This document shows positions 34,901-46,934 of a DNA stretch of 64,000 nt, piece after piece. The DNA is from Paragonimus westermani (lineage: Eukaryota; Platyhelminthes; Trematoda; Plagiorchiida; Troglotrematidae). The position numbers and the translations under genes are program-made. The stretch spans positions 48,454 through 112,453 of the forward strand of contig QNGE01000860.1 of NCBI GenBank assembly GCA_008508345.1, read 5' to 3'. The notes under the pieces were generated by a model. It was given only the letters and a program-made list of their open reading frames with translations. It did no database searches and was not told the origin of the DNA. Each line of letters begins with the position of its first letter. Position 1 is the first letter of the stretch.

Positions 34901-36589
34901 CCAGATTCTTTAAGTTTGCTATAGTCAAATAGCTATCCGACACTGCGGCCTATAATCGTCTAGGAATATGCCCAGCCAGACGCTAGTGAATGCACCGATC
35001 TGCTCCGTCTCTCTTCACCCTTTATTGCATTTGTAACTAAACTGATATATATTCTACGAGAGACGGATTGATCAGCTGGGCATATAGCACCATGGACACC
35101 CAGCGCCCCAGTTCTCGGCAGAGTGCGCGACTGTGAAGCTCTGTGGGTGCACCGCAAAGGAAATGCAAATTTGTGACTCGTTTTTTCGGTCGAATATCTG
35201 TCTGTCATTCGGCTTTTTAGGGATATACTCTTATTCCGCGCATTGCAGCTTGCTGCCTTCAGTCCTTTAATCCTACTGCAGTAATTTACAAACACGTTTA
35301 GAAGACCATCATCCACCGGCGTTTTGCTAATAGAATCTTCCTCCTCCTTAGTACAACAGAAGTACTCACCTCCATTTCGCAGGGTATGTCGGGCTTTTAG
35401 GGGAAAGTGTCCAACTTATCATAAAACGAAACGGAAAAGCATGACATTAAGTAAAAGAATGTCATCTACGTAAAGTCTGTGACGCACGACCTGGCGATTC
35501 GTTCAGCTAAACTGCTCTCCGAGCGGTCTCAAACATATATCCGTCACTGAGGTATCCAGAAAGCTACTTAGATCTACATTGTGAAATCGTCTGAAACTCA
35601 CTCCTTCGATTCAGAAGGTACGTTTTCATGCCAGCGAGAATAGAATTTTTAAGGAGATCAGAAGGAATGGATCAGTTTGCAATTTCCAAACGAAGTGAAG
35701 TAGTGAAAAGCTAGCCGTCTTTCATAACAATTGGTTGGTTAATGAACAGTTGTTATCGACCGGGTACATCGTCTATGTGTTTCTGGGAAGTTCTCGAACA
35801 ATTCTGCAGAAACAATGCCAGCGAATCGCTCTGCCCCCGACTAATCACACGTGCACCACAAAAGCGAACCTAGACAGAAAGCTTGTAGCTGCAAATGAGG
35901 GGATGCTCTTGAATCTATTTCTACTTTAACTACCCCCAAAGGATAGAAAAGCACAGGCGGACTCCGAATGGAATGAAACTGAAACCAGATTCCCTAAGAG
36001 AGAAAAAGCTGTTAATCTGTTTGCCGTCAAGACCACCAGGGAAGCTGTCACTTTCAAATGCACATGCAGAGGAGACTTCGGCAAAAATGGATCAGAGGGC
36101 TCTCAAAGAGAGATAATCGTTTTGCGAGGCCGGTTCCCGATAGCTTCTATTACTGAATCCGCTAAGTCAGTTTGAACTTCATCTCCTCCAGATGTCATAA
36201 ACCTCATGCCTGTGAACGGTTTGCGCGCTGACTTTACCACAATGTCACGTGGCCCCATGATTTCACTTTCTATGCACGAGCGCGAAAAACCCCTTTGGGT
36301 GAATGGTGGCTGTGAAGCCCCTCAACACTGACCCGAAAGATATGTCTTTTCAGTGTTCTCTGCGGAAAAGATGTGGCCGCGATCAGTGGACTGAAATGAA
36401 AGCGCAGACCATGCCAACTGCAGGCGACAACTGGAATCCAGAGCCTTAGGTTCTGTTCCCACGGCGTTTGCTCGGATTTCCATGCCTACAGTAGAAAATG
36501 GGGGGGTGTCTTTTCTATAAAAGTCAATGCAGGGTCCAGCCATACGAGCTTAAGCATAAACGTTGGGGTCACGGTGGTCGCTCAAAAAC
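28930..36589. other. 7.7 kb without a recognisable feature
   Basis: I examined both strands. Open stretches such as 30,323-30,604, 30,283-30,582 (minus), 31,489-31,872, 33,284-33,637 (minus), 34,133-34,354 and 34,960-35,316 (minus) are short, lack domains I recognise and do not resemble other parts of the window. No tRNA, satellite or terminal repeat was seen. This is unique-looking spacer between the inverted arms. Confidence 0.45.
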
Positions 36590-38680
36590 CGTCTTTCCTG
36601 TTACCCGTCTCAAATTCCACTAGACGGCTGTGCACAAAATATTTCGTCCCTAGGGTCCAAAACCGAAGAGGCTTTTCGAGGGCACCTTCCACAAATCAAA
36701 ATGTACTTCATTGGTCCACTTCATTAAGCCTTTTTACCAATTTTCTCGCAACACCACACACAACATCACATACAGAGACTAGCCCTCAACGGATGACAGG
36801 TCAAATTTTGTGTTAGAAAACTCTCAGACATTCTCCTCAAAAGCGGGAATTGGCTGTGACACAGAAGCCGCAACTTGCAGCATAGGGAATTCTGGTCATG
36901 CTCTCCGAAGAGTCGCTGACGTACATACGGGCGGAGACGTCCCGCCCGCGGCCGCAAAATAAGGTTGCCAGCCTAACTCGGTGTAACAAACCCAGTCCAA
37001 CCCAACGGCCATCCCTAGTCCACGCCCCAGTCTCAGGTCTGGTACCACAAGCTCATTTGCGCACTCTGCTTTCTCTCTTCTCGCAAAATCGAACGAGGAG
37101 ATAATTTTTAAGTTTATGCATACGAACAGTTTTACAACCAGTCGTTTGAACAGCTGATTTATGACACCTCACTGCACATCTTCGTGTTTACGGAGCTTTG
37201 ATGTGCACCTGATTCTAGTGACAGTGACTTAATTGTCCACGGACACTCAGTTCACCGAATCTACTCTGTTCGAGTTGAAATAGGAGACTGTGATTTTCCT
37301 TAATCAGAAACTTTGAGCACCCAATGTTATGGAGGGACGTCAGTCCACTGATAAATGAGGTGCCCTATAGCTTCGACTAGTACTACGTGGCCATAACTTA
37401 CTTCCAACGAGGTCTGTTTATCTTTCCCCTCACTCGGCACCCCCGATGATGACGCTTTTTTGCAAGCCAAAAAGATTTCCTAGGATTACAGCGCTTTTTC
37501 CATCTTCTTACGTGTGACTTTAATATGCACAAAAAGACCGGTCATTACTATCACACCAGGATTACGAACGCGGGTTCCCCACTTCCTCACAGGTGTCAGT
37601 AAGAAGGGCAGCGGGAACACAGGGAGTTAGCGCCCCGGTGGGGTAACTTTCTCACCAGATTTCCAGCCCGTTCGACCTAGTCGTCACCAGTGGAGGGTAG
37701 CTGGAAGACAGGATGATCGACAAATTGCTATTTTGATAAAACTGCCACCTATTGCTAGCTTCTGGTCTCAACTGCTGATGGTGACAACAACCAGCAAAAT
37801 GGTCCGCAGGTTGAACATTCAATTGGGCTGATTTCAGCGGCTCGGAAAGCTACCTCGGCGCACTCCTGTTTTTCTTGCGAGTCGGTAGACCAGAACTATC
37901 GTGCACTCCAAAGCGCGATTCAGTGGACGAACAGTTTTCCGGTACCGCGCAGGTTGTGTGCTGTCCTTCCGCCCACATGAACGTCATCGCCCATTTGTTC
38001 ACAAGGCATAAACCTGCGGGCAACCCTGAGGGCCTGAGCGTTTTCTGTGTTGAGCGAAATGGGAGTAGGCAGGAAATCTGCAAACACACTGAGAGCTTGC
38101 ACGAATAAAACTTCTTATCTGGGCGTATGCGCCAAATGAGAAGGAATGAACCCTCAGCTCTTTCTCTGCAACCGCCCGACAGACAGACTACTTCCGAACC
38201 TCCAGTTGTTTCGAAGTTATTCAAAGAGTGCTATTCAGTAATCTACAGCATCGTACTGCCGAGATTGGAACCTGTTCCACAAATGCAAAGCGTCCATCAG
38301 CCACCCCTTGTCGTTGAGTTTTCTTTCCTCCATGTTGGAGACGTCTTATTCCGAGTCACTTCATATAGCGCGATGGGTCCGAATAAGACCCAAACTAGAA
38401 TAATAGGAAAAACTGCCAGTATTCCGACAGAACCTCCTCGCAGTTTGTTTGGTCACACGTTCCGGACTGGCATTCTTTCTGGTTGAGGAAGGAAAGCCAC
38501 GTTCACGCCCACTTTTGAAGCGGACGACCAGGGCTTTCAGTAAGCTTTCATCGATTCAGCAACCCGCGGCAAACCGAATAGCTCAATCCCGGCTAACCAT
38601 CTGTCACACCTCTGGTCAGGAGGCCATGTTTTCTGTCCCACTCACACACATGTCCTGACCTTACTTCAAGTTTACAGAAA
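36590..38680 (+). mobile_element. LINE family C fragment: ORF1 end, endonuclease and RT start, heavily decayed
   Basis: Sequence runs parallel to copy 1 (about 1,200-3,350). The region 36,640-36,940 matches 1,200-1,500 at nucleotide level, including AGTCGCTGACGTAC compared with GGTCGCTGACGTAC. LRTLLSLFSQNRTRR corresponds to LPGALSHLFSQNPTRK, PFDLVVTSGG to LLDLVITNKN, and NYRALQSAIQWTNSF to NRRTFQGAIQKVDNSF. Stops occur every few dozen codons. The copy stops in the RT N-terminus near 38,500-38,680, so the catalytic core is absent. Confidence 0.65.
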
Positions 38681-39189
38681 TACCTCAGGCCCTACACATG
38701 CTGGCACGTGATTAGGCTCTTCAGATACACTTTGAACGCGTCGGCTGCGTTGGGCGTTTCTCAACTTCACCCACTCGATGGAAGGTGATTGTTTTTCCCT
38801 TGACACTGGGACTGTCTACACCACGTGCACACGGTTGGCGGCATCCGATACGGATTTGCCTGTCACAGTGACCGAAGCCAAGGGACGTCTGCGCTTAACA
38901 GACATCGCAATCGTCTTGCGTCGCACTGATTGCGGTTGCACCAACACAGCACATATCCATTGTGAACCCGAAGGAATAAAACTGGTGCGTGTAAAAGCGG
39001 GGCCTTTCTGTCCAGCCTTGATTGGCTAATAAGAAAAAGGAAACCCTTATTTCTCGGAAACTAAAAAAGGAGGAGGCTGTAATGACGAGGCCTAAACCTG
39101 AGAAGAGAGATTTTTGAAGTGCAATACAAGCAGCTTTGCAGTATAGGAGTGAAGGTTAGTGCATCCCAGAGAAGATAGGGCTGAAAAGC
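38681..39189. other. No recognisable feature
   Basis: An 83-codon open stretch at 38,778-39,029 (EGDCFSLDTGTVYTTCTRLA onward) has no domain I recognise. It is not seen in the other LINE copies of the window. Confidence 0.4.
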
Positions 39190-40690
39190 AAAATTCTCAT
39201 TGAACTATAAAAAGCCAGGCAGACAATTCATCATACAATACACCAACAAATCCGAAGAACGGAATGGATAGAAGACCACAGACACTCAAGTCTCTAAAAA
39301 CAAGAGCGGATTGATTGTCAATGACCACGATGTGGGCTGACGCAGTCATTAAAAGCAGCAGAATGAATATACTGATATGACCTACCTGAGCCCAACGTAC
39401 TCGTAGTCTCTTCACTCACGGTGTACTATGAGTAGGTTGGTGGCCTGCTAACCCCAAACGGCCAGCGCATTCGCGGTCGCACCCATCGCAACGCCAAATA
39501 GTTGCGTCACCACGACCTATTGCACCGGTGGTTCCCTTCCGTACCGCACGCATCCGCTCGCGGCCACGCAACAATTGTTCGTTGAACTTCCGCACGCCCG
39601 TCCGGACTGCATTCCTCCAGGCCGTCCAGTTCAACGCCAACCCTTCCCAACATCTAAACTCAATGTTACAACGTGAAAGGCTTACCTGCACAACATCCTG
39701 GTATCTCCGTTTTTGAACGCCAGCAGTTCGTCCACCTCTTCTCACCCGTCCGTACAAGAGCTGCTTCGGGATGCGGTCATCGCCCATCCGACGCACGTGA
39801 CCGAGCCAACGGGGATGTTTCAGCACCAACATTGCTTCCATCCCGTCCATGTCCGCTCGCCGCAGCACCTCAGTGCTCGGAATCATGTCCGACCATAGGA
39901 TACCCAAGATGCGCTTCAGAAACTGCACATGGAAGCGGCTCAGATAGCTCACGTTCCGCCCGCCCGTCCAGTACCCAACTTCAACGCCATCCTCTCCACA
40001 GTCCTTGAAGGCAACCGTTACCATGGCAGTCGAGTATGAGCTAAATAAGGCTGGGGCTAGAACACAACCCTGCTTCACGCCAGTGACGATGTCAAAATCA
40101 TCAGACGTCGATCCACGAGATTGCATCTTTTCCTTCATGCTCACGTGCGGCAATCTAACCAAAATGACGAACTTGCCTGGACATCCGAACTTACCAAGCA
40201 CCGTCCACAACGCCTCGCGGCTCACGCAATCGAAGGTCTTCGTGAAGTCCACGAACAGGGCATACAGGGGCTGGTTCCGTTCCCGGCACTTCTCCTGAAG
40301 CTGTCGAGCAGCATACACCAGGCCGATCCTACTCCAACTCGGCCGGAATCCACACTGTTCTTCGGGGATATTCACCTCCAGAACGTTTGCATTCAATAGA
40401 TTAAGGAAGATTCTGGCAAGCACCTTGCCTATACAGCTCAAAAGGCTGATTCCTCGGTAGCTATCGACACACTGCCTGCTACCCTTGCCTTCGAACAGGG
40501 GTACGATAATGGCGTCCTCATGTTCTTGCGGTATCACCTCGTACGCCCAGATGGAGTGAACCAGCTGAAGCAAAGCGCATTCCAACGCCGGTCCGCCATT
40601 CTTCAGGATCTCAACTGACAGTCCGTCCTCACCTGCAGTTCTTCCGTTGTGCAGTTCACCGATCGCTCTCTGCAATCCCAACCTGTCTAG
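39190..40690 (-). mobile_element. RTE-clade LINE, 5'-truncated and internally deleted
   Basis: This minus-strand element consists of the RT-to-C-terminus coding part (40,681-39,416) and a presumed 3' untranslated part down to about 39,190. Its 5' end stops at about 40,690, exactly where another RTE piece begins on the opposite strand, so the two lie head to head. Confidence 0.75.
39416..40681 (-). CDS. RTE reverse transcriptase ORF lacking the YADD core, with C-terminal C2H2 finger
   Basis: 421 codons are open without interruption, the longest reading frame in the window. Blocks present are NGRTAGEDGLSVEILKNGG, VIPQEHEDAIIVPLFEGKG, YRGISLLSCIGKVLARI, EEQCGFRPSWS, LFVDFTKTFDCVSREALW (first catalytic aspartate present), GVKQGCVLAPALFS, then directly HVQFLKRILGILWSDMIPS, PRWLGHVRRMGDDRIPKQLL and WTAWRNAVRTG. 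The C-terminus has a C-x2-C-x12-H-x3-H finger (CDGC...GHQPTH). The catalytic YADD and roughly 150-200 residues around it are missing; the junction near 39,945-39,960 is in frame. The product could not polymerise DNA. The start here is the first open codon after truncation; a real initiator and the endonuclease are absent. Confidence 0.85.
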   Translation of the reverse strand: MGLQRAIGELHNGRTAGEDGLSVEILKNGGPALECALLQLVHSIWAYEVIPQEHEDAIIVPLFEGKGSRQCVDSYRGISLLSCIGKVLARIFLNLLNANVLEVNIPEEQCGFRPSWSRIGLVYAARQLQEKCRERNQPLYALFVDFTKTFDCVSREALWTVLGKFGCPGKFVILVRLPHVSMKEKMQSRGSTSDDFDIVTGVKQGCVLAPALFSSYSTAMVTVAFKDCGEDGVEVGYWTGGRNVSYLSRFHVQFLKRILGILWSDMIPSTEVLRRADMDGMEAMLVLKHPRWLGHVRRMGDDRIPKQLLYGRVRRGGRTAGVQKRRYQDVVQVSLSRCNIEFRCWEGLALNWTAWRNAVRTGVRKFNEQLLRGRERMRAVRKGTTGAIGRGDATIWRCDGCDRECAGRLGLAGHQPTHSTP

Positions 40691-42060
40691 GGCGAGGGCA
40701 AGTGACCTTCACTGCTACCTTGGCGTGGTGGTCAGGCTCGCGTGCTGTTTTGATCCGGAGGGCTGCGCTGACTGGGACTTCGGTTCCTGCAGATTCGACC
40801 TTGTCAGATTGGCCAAAGGGGAGCAGCCAGACAAAAAGCAGATGCGTGCGTTTGTTGTGCGTGTTGGCTGTGTGTTGTGGCTTCGTTGGGCGTGGTGCTT
40901 GTTTCTTCCTGAGCTGACTCTAGTTCTGTGTGCTAGGACCGTGTGTGCAGTGTCACTGTCCCCGTGAGTGGGTGCTGGATCTGTTTTGATATGGTTGTCG
41001 ATCCTCTATTTATAGTGGTGAACGCTGCCGTGTCTGCATTTGTGTGTCACCTGCTGCCTTTCGGTTTAGGCTTTTAAGCCAAATGATTCGATTGAGGGCC
41101 CTAATCGCTCTCCTGCACAGGTCTGGGCGTCCTGGAATTGTCCAAAGCCCACACATACAATAATGATACGAACTAAACCAAATAACACACTACATCGGCC
41201 GCCGCGCAGGATAAACCGGGTCGCCCTATCTGCTGCGCATGGCAGAGTGGATAGGCGAAAATACGCTACTGCCAACACTTACCGTCATACCTCCCCTCGA
41301 ACAGGACCCCCCTGGAGATAATGCCCAATCAGGTACCAGTGCCCCGAGGACCAACCTGAGACAGACCTGAGGATGCAGGACGCTTACTATTGGAACTTGG
41401 AACGTGCGCACGCTGCTGGGTCGATGCAGCGCCACAGAACGACCGGAACGACGCACCTCTCCGATCTCGACGGAGCTGCGCCGATATGGAATCGACTTCG
41501 CAGCCTTGAGTGAGACAAGGTTTGCAGACCAAGGTAAGTTGCGGGAAGCAGGTGCTAGGTGCACTTTCTACTGGATGGGCTACCCAACAGATGGTGTTCG
41601 GGAGCATGGTTATCCCCAGGTGTGTACAAGAGAAGAAAACCGCATTCGCCACATCTACAATGGACCCGGGCAATGTAGCTAAGAAGCCTGCGTTCCGGAG
41701 TATCCGCCGTCAAATGGCCTGGCGTGTTCGAGGAATTAAGGACAATTGGTGGAGGAATCAGGGCGAGCGCATGCAGGGTTTCGTAGACCGTGGGTAACAC
41801 AAAGACTTCTACGCTTCGCTTAAGGCTATCTTCGGTCAATGCATCCAGTCTACTGAAGCACTGGTAGACATGGACACCGACTGTGCTTGAGCTCAGCCGG
41901 AGGATATCATGAGGGTATGACACAAACATTTCGGCAGCTTGCTAAACCGCCCTGCTACAATTGATTGGGCGACTGTTGACAGTCTGCTGCAACAGGACAT
42001 TTACCACACAAGCACCGATTGAGCCAACCCCATGCGCGTTAACTTACAAGCGTGTGACGT
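40690..42060 (+). mobile_element. RTE-clade LINE, 5' leader, endonuclease start and linker fragment
   Basis: A GC-rich leader (about 40,700-41,200) precedes the RTE endonuclease start at about 41,390. The plus strand reads GTWNVRTLLG there, followed by LRRYGIDFAALSETRFADQGK and CTFYWMGYPTDGVREHG. The sequence then jumps to FRSIRRQMAWRVRGIKDNWW with FYASLKAIFGQ (41,690-41,850), which belongs to the linker before RT, so most of the endonuclease is deleted. Decayed remnants continue to about 42,060. The WNVRTLLG...ALSETR wording is typical of flatworm RTE elements. The leader assignment is by position. Confidence 0.7.
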
Positions 42061-42499
42061 CCACACATGAAGACGATTGAAAACGCAGACAAACAACGCA
42101 ACATCTGATGCCACGCCTTGAACGATGGACAAGTCATCAACGCGACAAGCCCACGTACACCATTTTAGCGGACGGAAGTACGTGAGCTACGCCACTACTG
42201 TACAGTTCCACATCGTATCTTTGTCATCCTGTTCCTGCATCACTGCAGACGCAGAGTACACCTGGTTATTTTCATCCACACGCTCATCAACCTGGACATT
42301 ATTTTGCATTGTAAGCGAGTCTCATGAGTTGACGCTTGCCAGTCGTTTCACCGTTTGTGTCTATCCGTATTGTGCACCACATTACTCAACTTTTTACTCT
42401 TCTATTTTATAAACATTTAGTTATCTATAACCCACACCACCCCAAACACTTAACGAGCTGTCAGTCGATCAACTCAACTAACATTCTATGTGAAATAAC
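42061..42499. other. No recognisable feature
   Basis: Low-information sequence lies between the RTE fragment and a family C fragment. Open stretches at 42,125-42,412 and the first part of 42,336-42,824 show no domain. Confidence 0.4.
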
Positions 42500-43880
42500 G
42501 CAATGTTTGTCAAAGCGCATCATTCCCAAATGCTTACAACAATCTTTCTTCTACCCTCAACAAGTATTTTTTCCCTGCCGATCATGCATAACAATTGTGC
42601 TTATCTCCGTGGGTAAGTCGACAGCTGTCAAACAGGGTAGCTTAATCCCGGGTGGTATCTCCTTTGATTCCTCCAGAGCTTTCGAACCTACTGCACATGG
42701 CCCCCTCAAACAAAACCGGAACTTCATGGTATGCAAGGAGAGGCTCTCCACTGAACTGCCCCTTTATTTGATATTGAAACTTTCAGAGTCACAGTCAAAT
42801 GAGAAGATTCAGCTGGCCTCGTAATCTTTGCAGGTGTTTCCCGGCAGTCAGTGTTTGGTTCACTCTGTTTCTTAATTACGATAGAGGCCAAACAGGCCAT
42901 CTCTCTAACCCCACCTTTCTATACGCCGATGATCTGGAAGGCTGGAATATCACTGATCCCAATGCACCACAGAATGACCCTGACGCGCTCAAGCGCTGAT
43001 CGAACGGTTGAAGCCCCTCATTAAGTGGCGGTTTGAGCGCGAGCGTGTTACTTTATGGAGACTGCACCAATGGCTCGGTGATTTATGGCGCGTTTGACGC
43101 ACTCCGCATTAGGATAGTCAATGTGAATGGTGCCCTGAACATTTGTGTAGCGTCTAGCTTATCCTTCGCGTATCGCCATGAGGTGATAGCGAACAAAGGA
43201 TATGCCGCTCTTTGGATGATGGGGCGCATATTCAGAATAGTTGAGCGCCTACAGGAGAAAACGCTTCAAACGCTGTGCGGGGTTTATATACCCCCCTTGA
43301 ACATGCTATTCAGATTATGCATACGGACCTGACCAAATGCATATTAACTGTTTAGCGTGTCTAGCGCCCGAACACTAAATTGTTCACGGCCTAAGAGACC
43401 TCGCGTACCATTCTGTACTTGGAATTCGTGATTTGTATCTGACAATTCCGCAATGAGATACTTTTCATACGCCCCTTTAGACTAGGTCTCTTCGAAAAAT
43501 TGATGGCAGGCGAAGACACGGAGAGAATTTGTTCAAGCTCCGTACTCGGAAGTATCTTGGGCAGCAATTTTTCCAACAGGATTGTCAACCATTGGAACAG
43601 CCTTCTTTCTGAGGTCGCTGACAACGCATCTGGTGGACGCGTTAAGGTGCTGCCAGATTCCAACTCGCGTGCGAGTAACCCCACACCGCTCTCAGTAGTT
43701 ACTGTGACTTCAAAGAGTGGCGCAACACTTTGTTCCCAGTGTCTGATTTCTGGATCGGCAAACGTCCGCTTGATACCTATCAGGAAAAATCCACTGAATA
43801 TGTGTTCCTTGGGCCTCTGCTTCGAACCTGTTTATCAATCACAGAATCGCCGAATCGCTACAGTGTCTGTCTTCTAGGCC
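42500..43880 (+). mobile_element. LINE family C fragment: reverse transcriptase to 3' end
   Basis: The fragment starts in the RT block corresponding to QQGFLPNQSCITNML in copy 1 (here QQVFFPCRSCITIVL). It has an intact palm box YADD at 42,922-42,933 followed by WNITDPNAPQNDPDALKR, then AYRHEVIANKGYAALWMMGRIF (43,180-43,230) and LQTLCGVY. The family's short 3' block lies at 43,780-43,860. Stops, such as the one after DALKR, and frame changes break it. Although the catalytic aspartates survive, the protein is not continuous. ORF1 and endonuclease are missing (5' truncation). Confidence 0.7.
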
Positions 43881-44139
43881 AGGGGACACCAACTTCACAC
43901 GGAAGAAGTGAAACCAACTAGACACGGATAACGTCGTTTCTTCTATCAAAACCTGTGTTAATCAATGAATAGCACGATTTGGAGTTGAAGATGTGTTGCC
44001 TTTTATGTTGTCCCTTCTGCAAAAGCCTAGTAGTTCTTCTATCATGTTCTTCTATCATGTCTCACCGCGACCTATTTCTCTCTTGTGAATGTATACCACA
44101 TTGTCAGTGTCGTGTAGCATATAGTTTATGTACCACCTT

Positions 44140-45390
44140 GCTCGCTTTCTCTGTATCGGATGCAGTGGCTCGCCTTTCTTCTGCAGAATGGCCAAACGGC
44201 CCTTTTGCAGCTCGCGTACCATGTTTTTCTCCGTAAGGGACTGCGCTATAATATATTGACTGTAATACGTGGTTCCATATTTCCTACATCGATGTCTACG
44301 CAGGGTTCTACCGCAGCAGCTGCCCGCCAAGCCCTTCACTTGATCGAATTGCATTCTCAGGAAACGTATGCTAGCCGCACTGGTCGGAGCTGTCGATAAC
44401 CCTGTTGATGTGCCCAGCGTTTCCCAAAAGATCCAGTCCACTAACGAATCCAGCAACCTGCACTCATTCAGAACAAATTCTGTCATGTGTGTTTATAACG
44501 ACGTCCAAATTCGGAACAGCACATAGGTGTACTAAGTGGGTCCTGCCTCGCGAGTGACTTCTTCATTGTCGGACTTACTGAATCATGATCCTCACCAACT
44601 TCCGTTAATCCTGAGCTTGATATAGCAGGCAGGCTCCACTTTCGGAATGACATAACGTCCGACAAAGGGGGGGTAGTTTTGCTCTTCATGTCCGCACCTC
44701 CCTCCCGCCCCACCCTGTCTCAACCAATACTCAATACCACCTCTGAATCCGTCTGGTGCTCCACTGTACTATCCATCTCCGGGTGATTGTTGGCTAGAGC
44801 AATTTACCGGCCTCACTGCTCTTGCTCTGACTGCGACGAGGCAATTCTGATCGAACCGAGCTATACCGCTTTTTGGTACACCCACATGTCTTAACAACGA
44901 GGGACTTTAAAAGCACTCGTCAATACAGTGCCCTCAGCATTTCTAGCAGCAAGTTCAGCTGCTGGCCCTACGGAAAATGCGACTGATTGCACAACATGGC
45001 GCGAGAGCCACGCTCCTTCCCGTCTAGATTGTATCTTCACTAATAAAAAACTAATGGTAAACAATCGGTCGGTTTTCTGTATTATATGTTGACCAACTTC
45101 CACTCAAGAATATTTCACACATTACAATGGACCAGGAAGAGAGTCACATCAGACTTCCCAAAAAACAGTTGCTAGCCTAGCAGAACTCCATTAAGGCCTG
45201 TTTAGACAAACCCCGAATGGGCACTCCTCTTGGAGCACAGAAAGAAACGAGGGTCACGCCTATCTTTCAAGAGGGCGACCGGCACTATCCAGCTAGCTAC
45301 CGGCCAATCAACCTTACTAACATTCCAAGCAATATAATAGGGTGCTTATTAAAGCGCGCCATCCAAAATCACTTCTTATCAAATCATTAT
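44140..45390 (+). mobile_element. LINE family C/D fragment: endonuclease to RT start
   Basis: Decayed coding includes LHSFRTNSVMCVYNDVQIRN near 44,460 (endonuclease first strand), SRLDCIFTNKKLMVNNRSV near 45,020 (LDLVITN-type block) and THITMDQEESH-like linker. It ends with GAQKETRVTPIFQEGDRHY and ASYRPINLTNI at 45,230-45,330, matching the copy 1 block around 3,300-3,400. The fragment ends at about 45,390 against a LINE 3'-tail repeat. The 143-codon minus-strand open stretch at 44,055-44,486 is antisense to this and is not called. Confidence 0.6.
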
Positions 45391-45393
45391 ATT

Positions 45394-45640
45394 TGAATAA
45401 ATAAATGATATATATTTCTCAACGCATATGTGAGAAGCACGCTGGGTTATGTATGACCACTACAGATATTTAAAAACGATAGTGAACGGATAATTAAGCA
45501 GTAGCACAAACGTGGAGCCTGCTGTCAAAAACGACGTGGTCGGAAAGCAAATGACTGTAGTTTATGAAACTTTCACGCACGTAACATAAAAGAGGATAGT
45601 TCTCTCGCTTCACGGAGTTTGTCACAAAAATGGGTTGTAC
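45394..45640 (-). repeat. LINE 3'-tail repeat, minus orientation
   Basis: The repeat begins GAATAAATAAATGATATA then TATTTCTCAACGCATATGTG. It aligns along its length with 58,972-59,200 and with 12,020-12,240, sharing ACGTGGTCG and GGAACTTTCACGCACG-like blocks. It lies immediately before a second 3'-tail of the other subtype. Confidence 0.7.
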
Positions 45641-45659
45641 ACTAAGTTACTTTTTACAA

Positions 45660-45920
45660 GGTTGTAATAATAATAGTAATGGTATATTTCTCAACGCATT
45701 TGTGAGGAAGACGCTCGTGAAAGCGTGATTATTGTGAAGATTTTGAAACCATGTGCACATTTGGACACGTCAATATTAATCTGTACATTGGGTCAGCTGT
45801 GTGAATAGAGCAGCAAGAGATAATACACGAGGAAAATTCAACTCTTGGGAAAAAATGAGATGCATACATTTGAGGAGATGGTATTCAGGATCTACAAAAT
45901 TCGACAAAATAGTTGACTTA
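45660..45920 (-). repeat. LINE 3' tail adjoining the right inverted arm (diverged from 28,655-28,925)
   Basis: The stretch starts GTAATAATAATAGTAATGG, then TATATTTCTCAACGCATTTG, and runs into the right arm at 45,921. It is the 3' end of the inverted LINE B copy but is clearly diverged from the corresponding part of the left arm, although the arms themselves are nearly identical. Confidence 0.75.
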
Positions 45921-46934
45921 TTACATCAATTGGGACTCCACAAGGTGATCACTGGCCCAATGCTGAATGTGGTACCCGAAAATACGTGCTTTGAGGATGG
46001 AGGGGATGATTGTTACTTAATTTCATGGTTATCTCATGTAGATTGTTCCGGGAATGTGCAGAGAATTTTTTAATGGTGGGGGTAGATGGGAACGCATATA
46101 CTTTTGTGAGAGAACGGATGGACCTCTCTACCGGACGTCATTCTTCGCTCAAATTCTAGAGAAATTTGAGGATCTCGCGAGGTGCTCAACATAGCGGGAT
46201 TTTGAGTGCCCGGGTGGGGTGGGATGTATTTTGCGTGGGATATGTAAGTGAAACCAAGAATAGAAAGCGGGACCACGTGATAAACGGGAGGGCGTGAAAC
46301 TGACTATGTGAGCTGTGACGAACAATGGAACGCGTGATATTCAGGCGTAACCTTTTATGTGATGTTATTAACATTATGTTAACTGATGAAACATATGCCA
46401 TATGCGGACAATTGTTATCGAATAACACGGGAGATCGATTATAAGCCTTCTCTGGTATACGATTATTGCCCAATTTTGATGTCCACTATCTCTGTACGGC
46501 CGGTATGTAGAATGAGGACGTTATCTTCGAAAACGGACCTAATAACATCTGACGAAAACCCCCCTGTTTTGCGTGTTGTTAAGTCACGCGATCCTCGAAC
46601 CGATCAACCTACCGCTTTCAGGATAGACGTTCTACTTTTAGACTTGCCACCGAACAAGAAATCATGTCTATAGTCAACACGTATGGGTGTCAATCTACAT
46701 GCCCATTGGTAACAACTTAATCATTCTGATACACCCTTACCCCATACTTATCGATAGCTTGTGTGTCTGAGTTGTAAACCACCATACAAATGGAGAGCAT
46801 GCTAAGATTGTCTGGAAGAAAACTCAACCCGTTCGTCTCATGAATGCATGATAACCTTGAGTCGCAACTCTTTCTTGTTCCCCCAGCAGGAAGGAAGAAT
46901 GAGTGTTCAAAGTAACCTACAAAGTTCAATGAGT

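Noticed and set aside
44055..44486. 143-codon minus-strand open stretch
   Set aside because: It is antisense to a recognisable LINE endonuclease fragment on the plus strand and shows no domain of its own.
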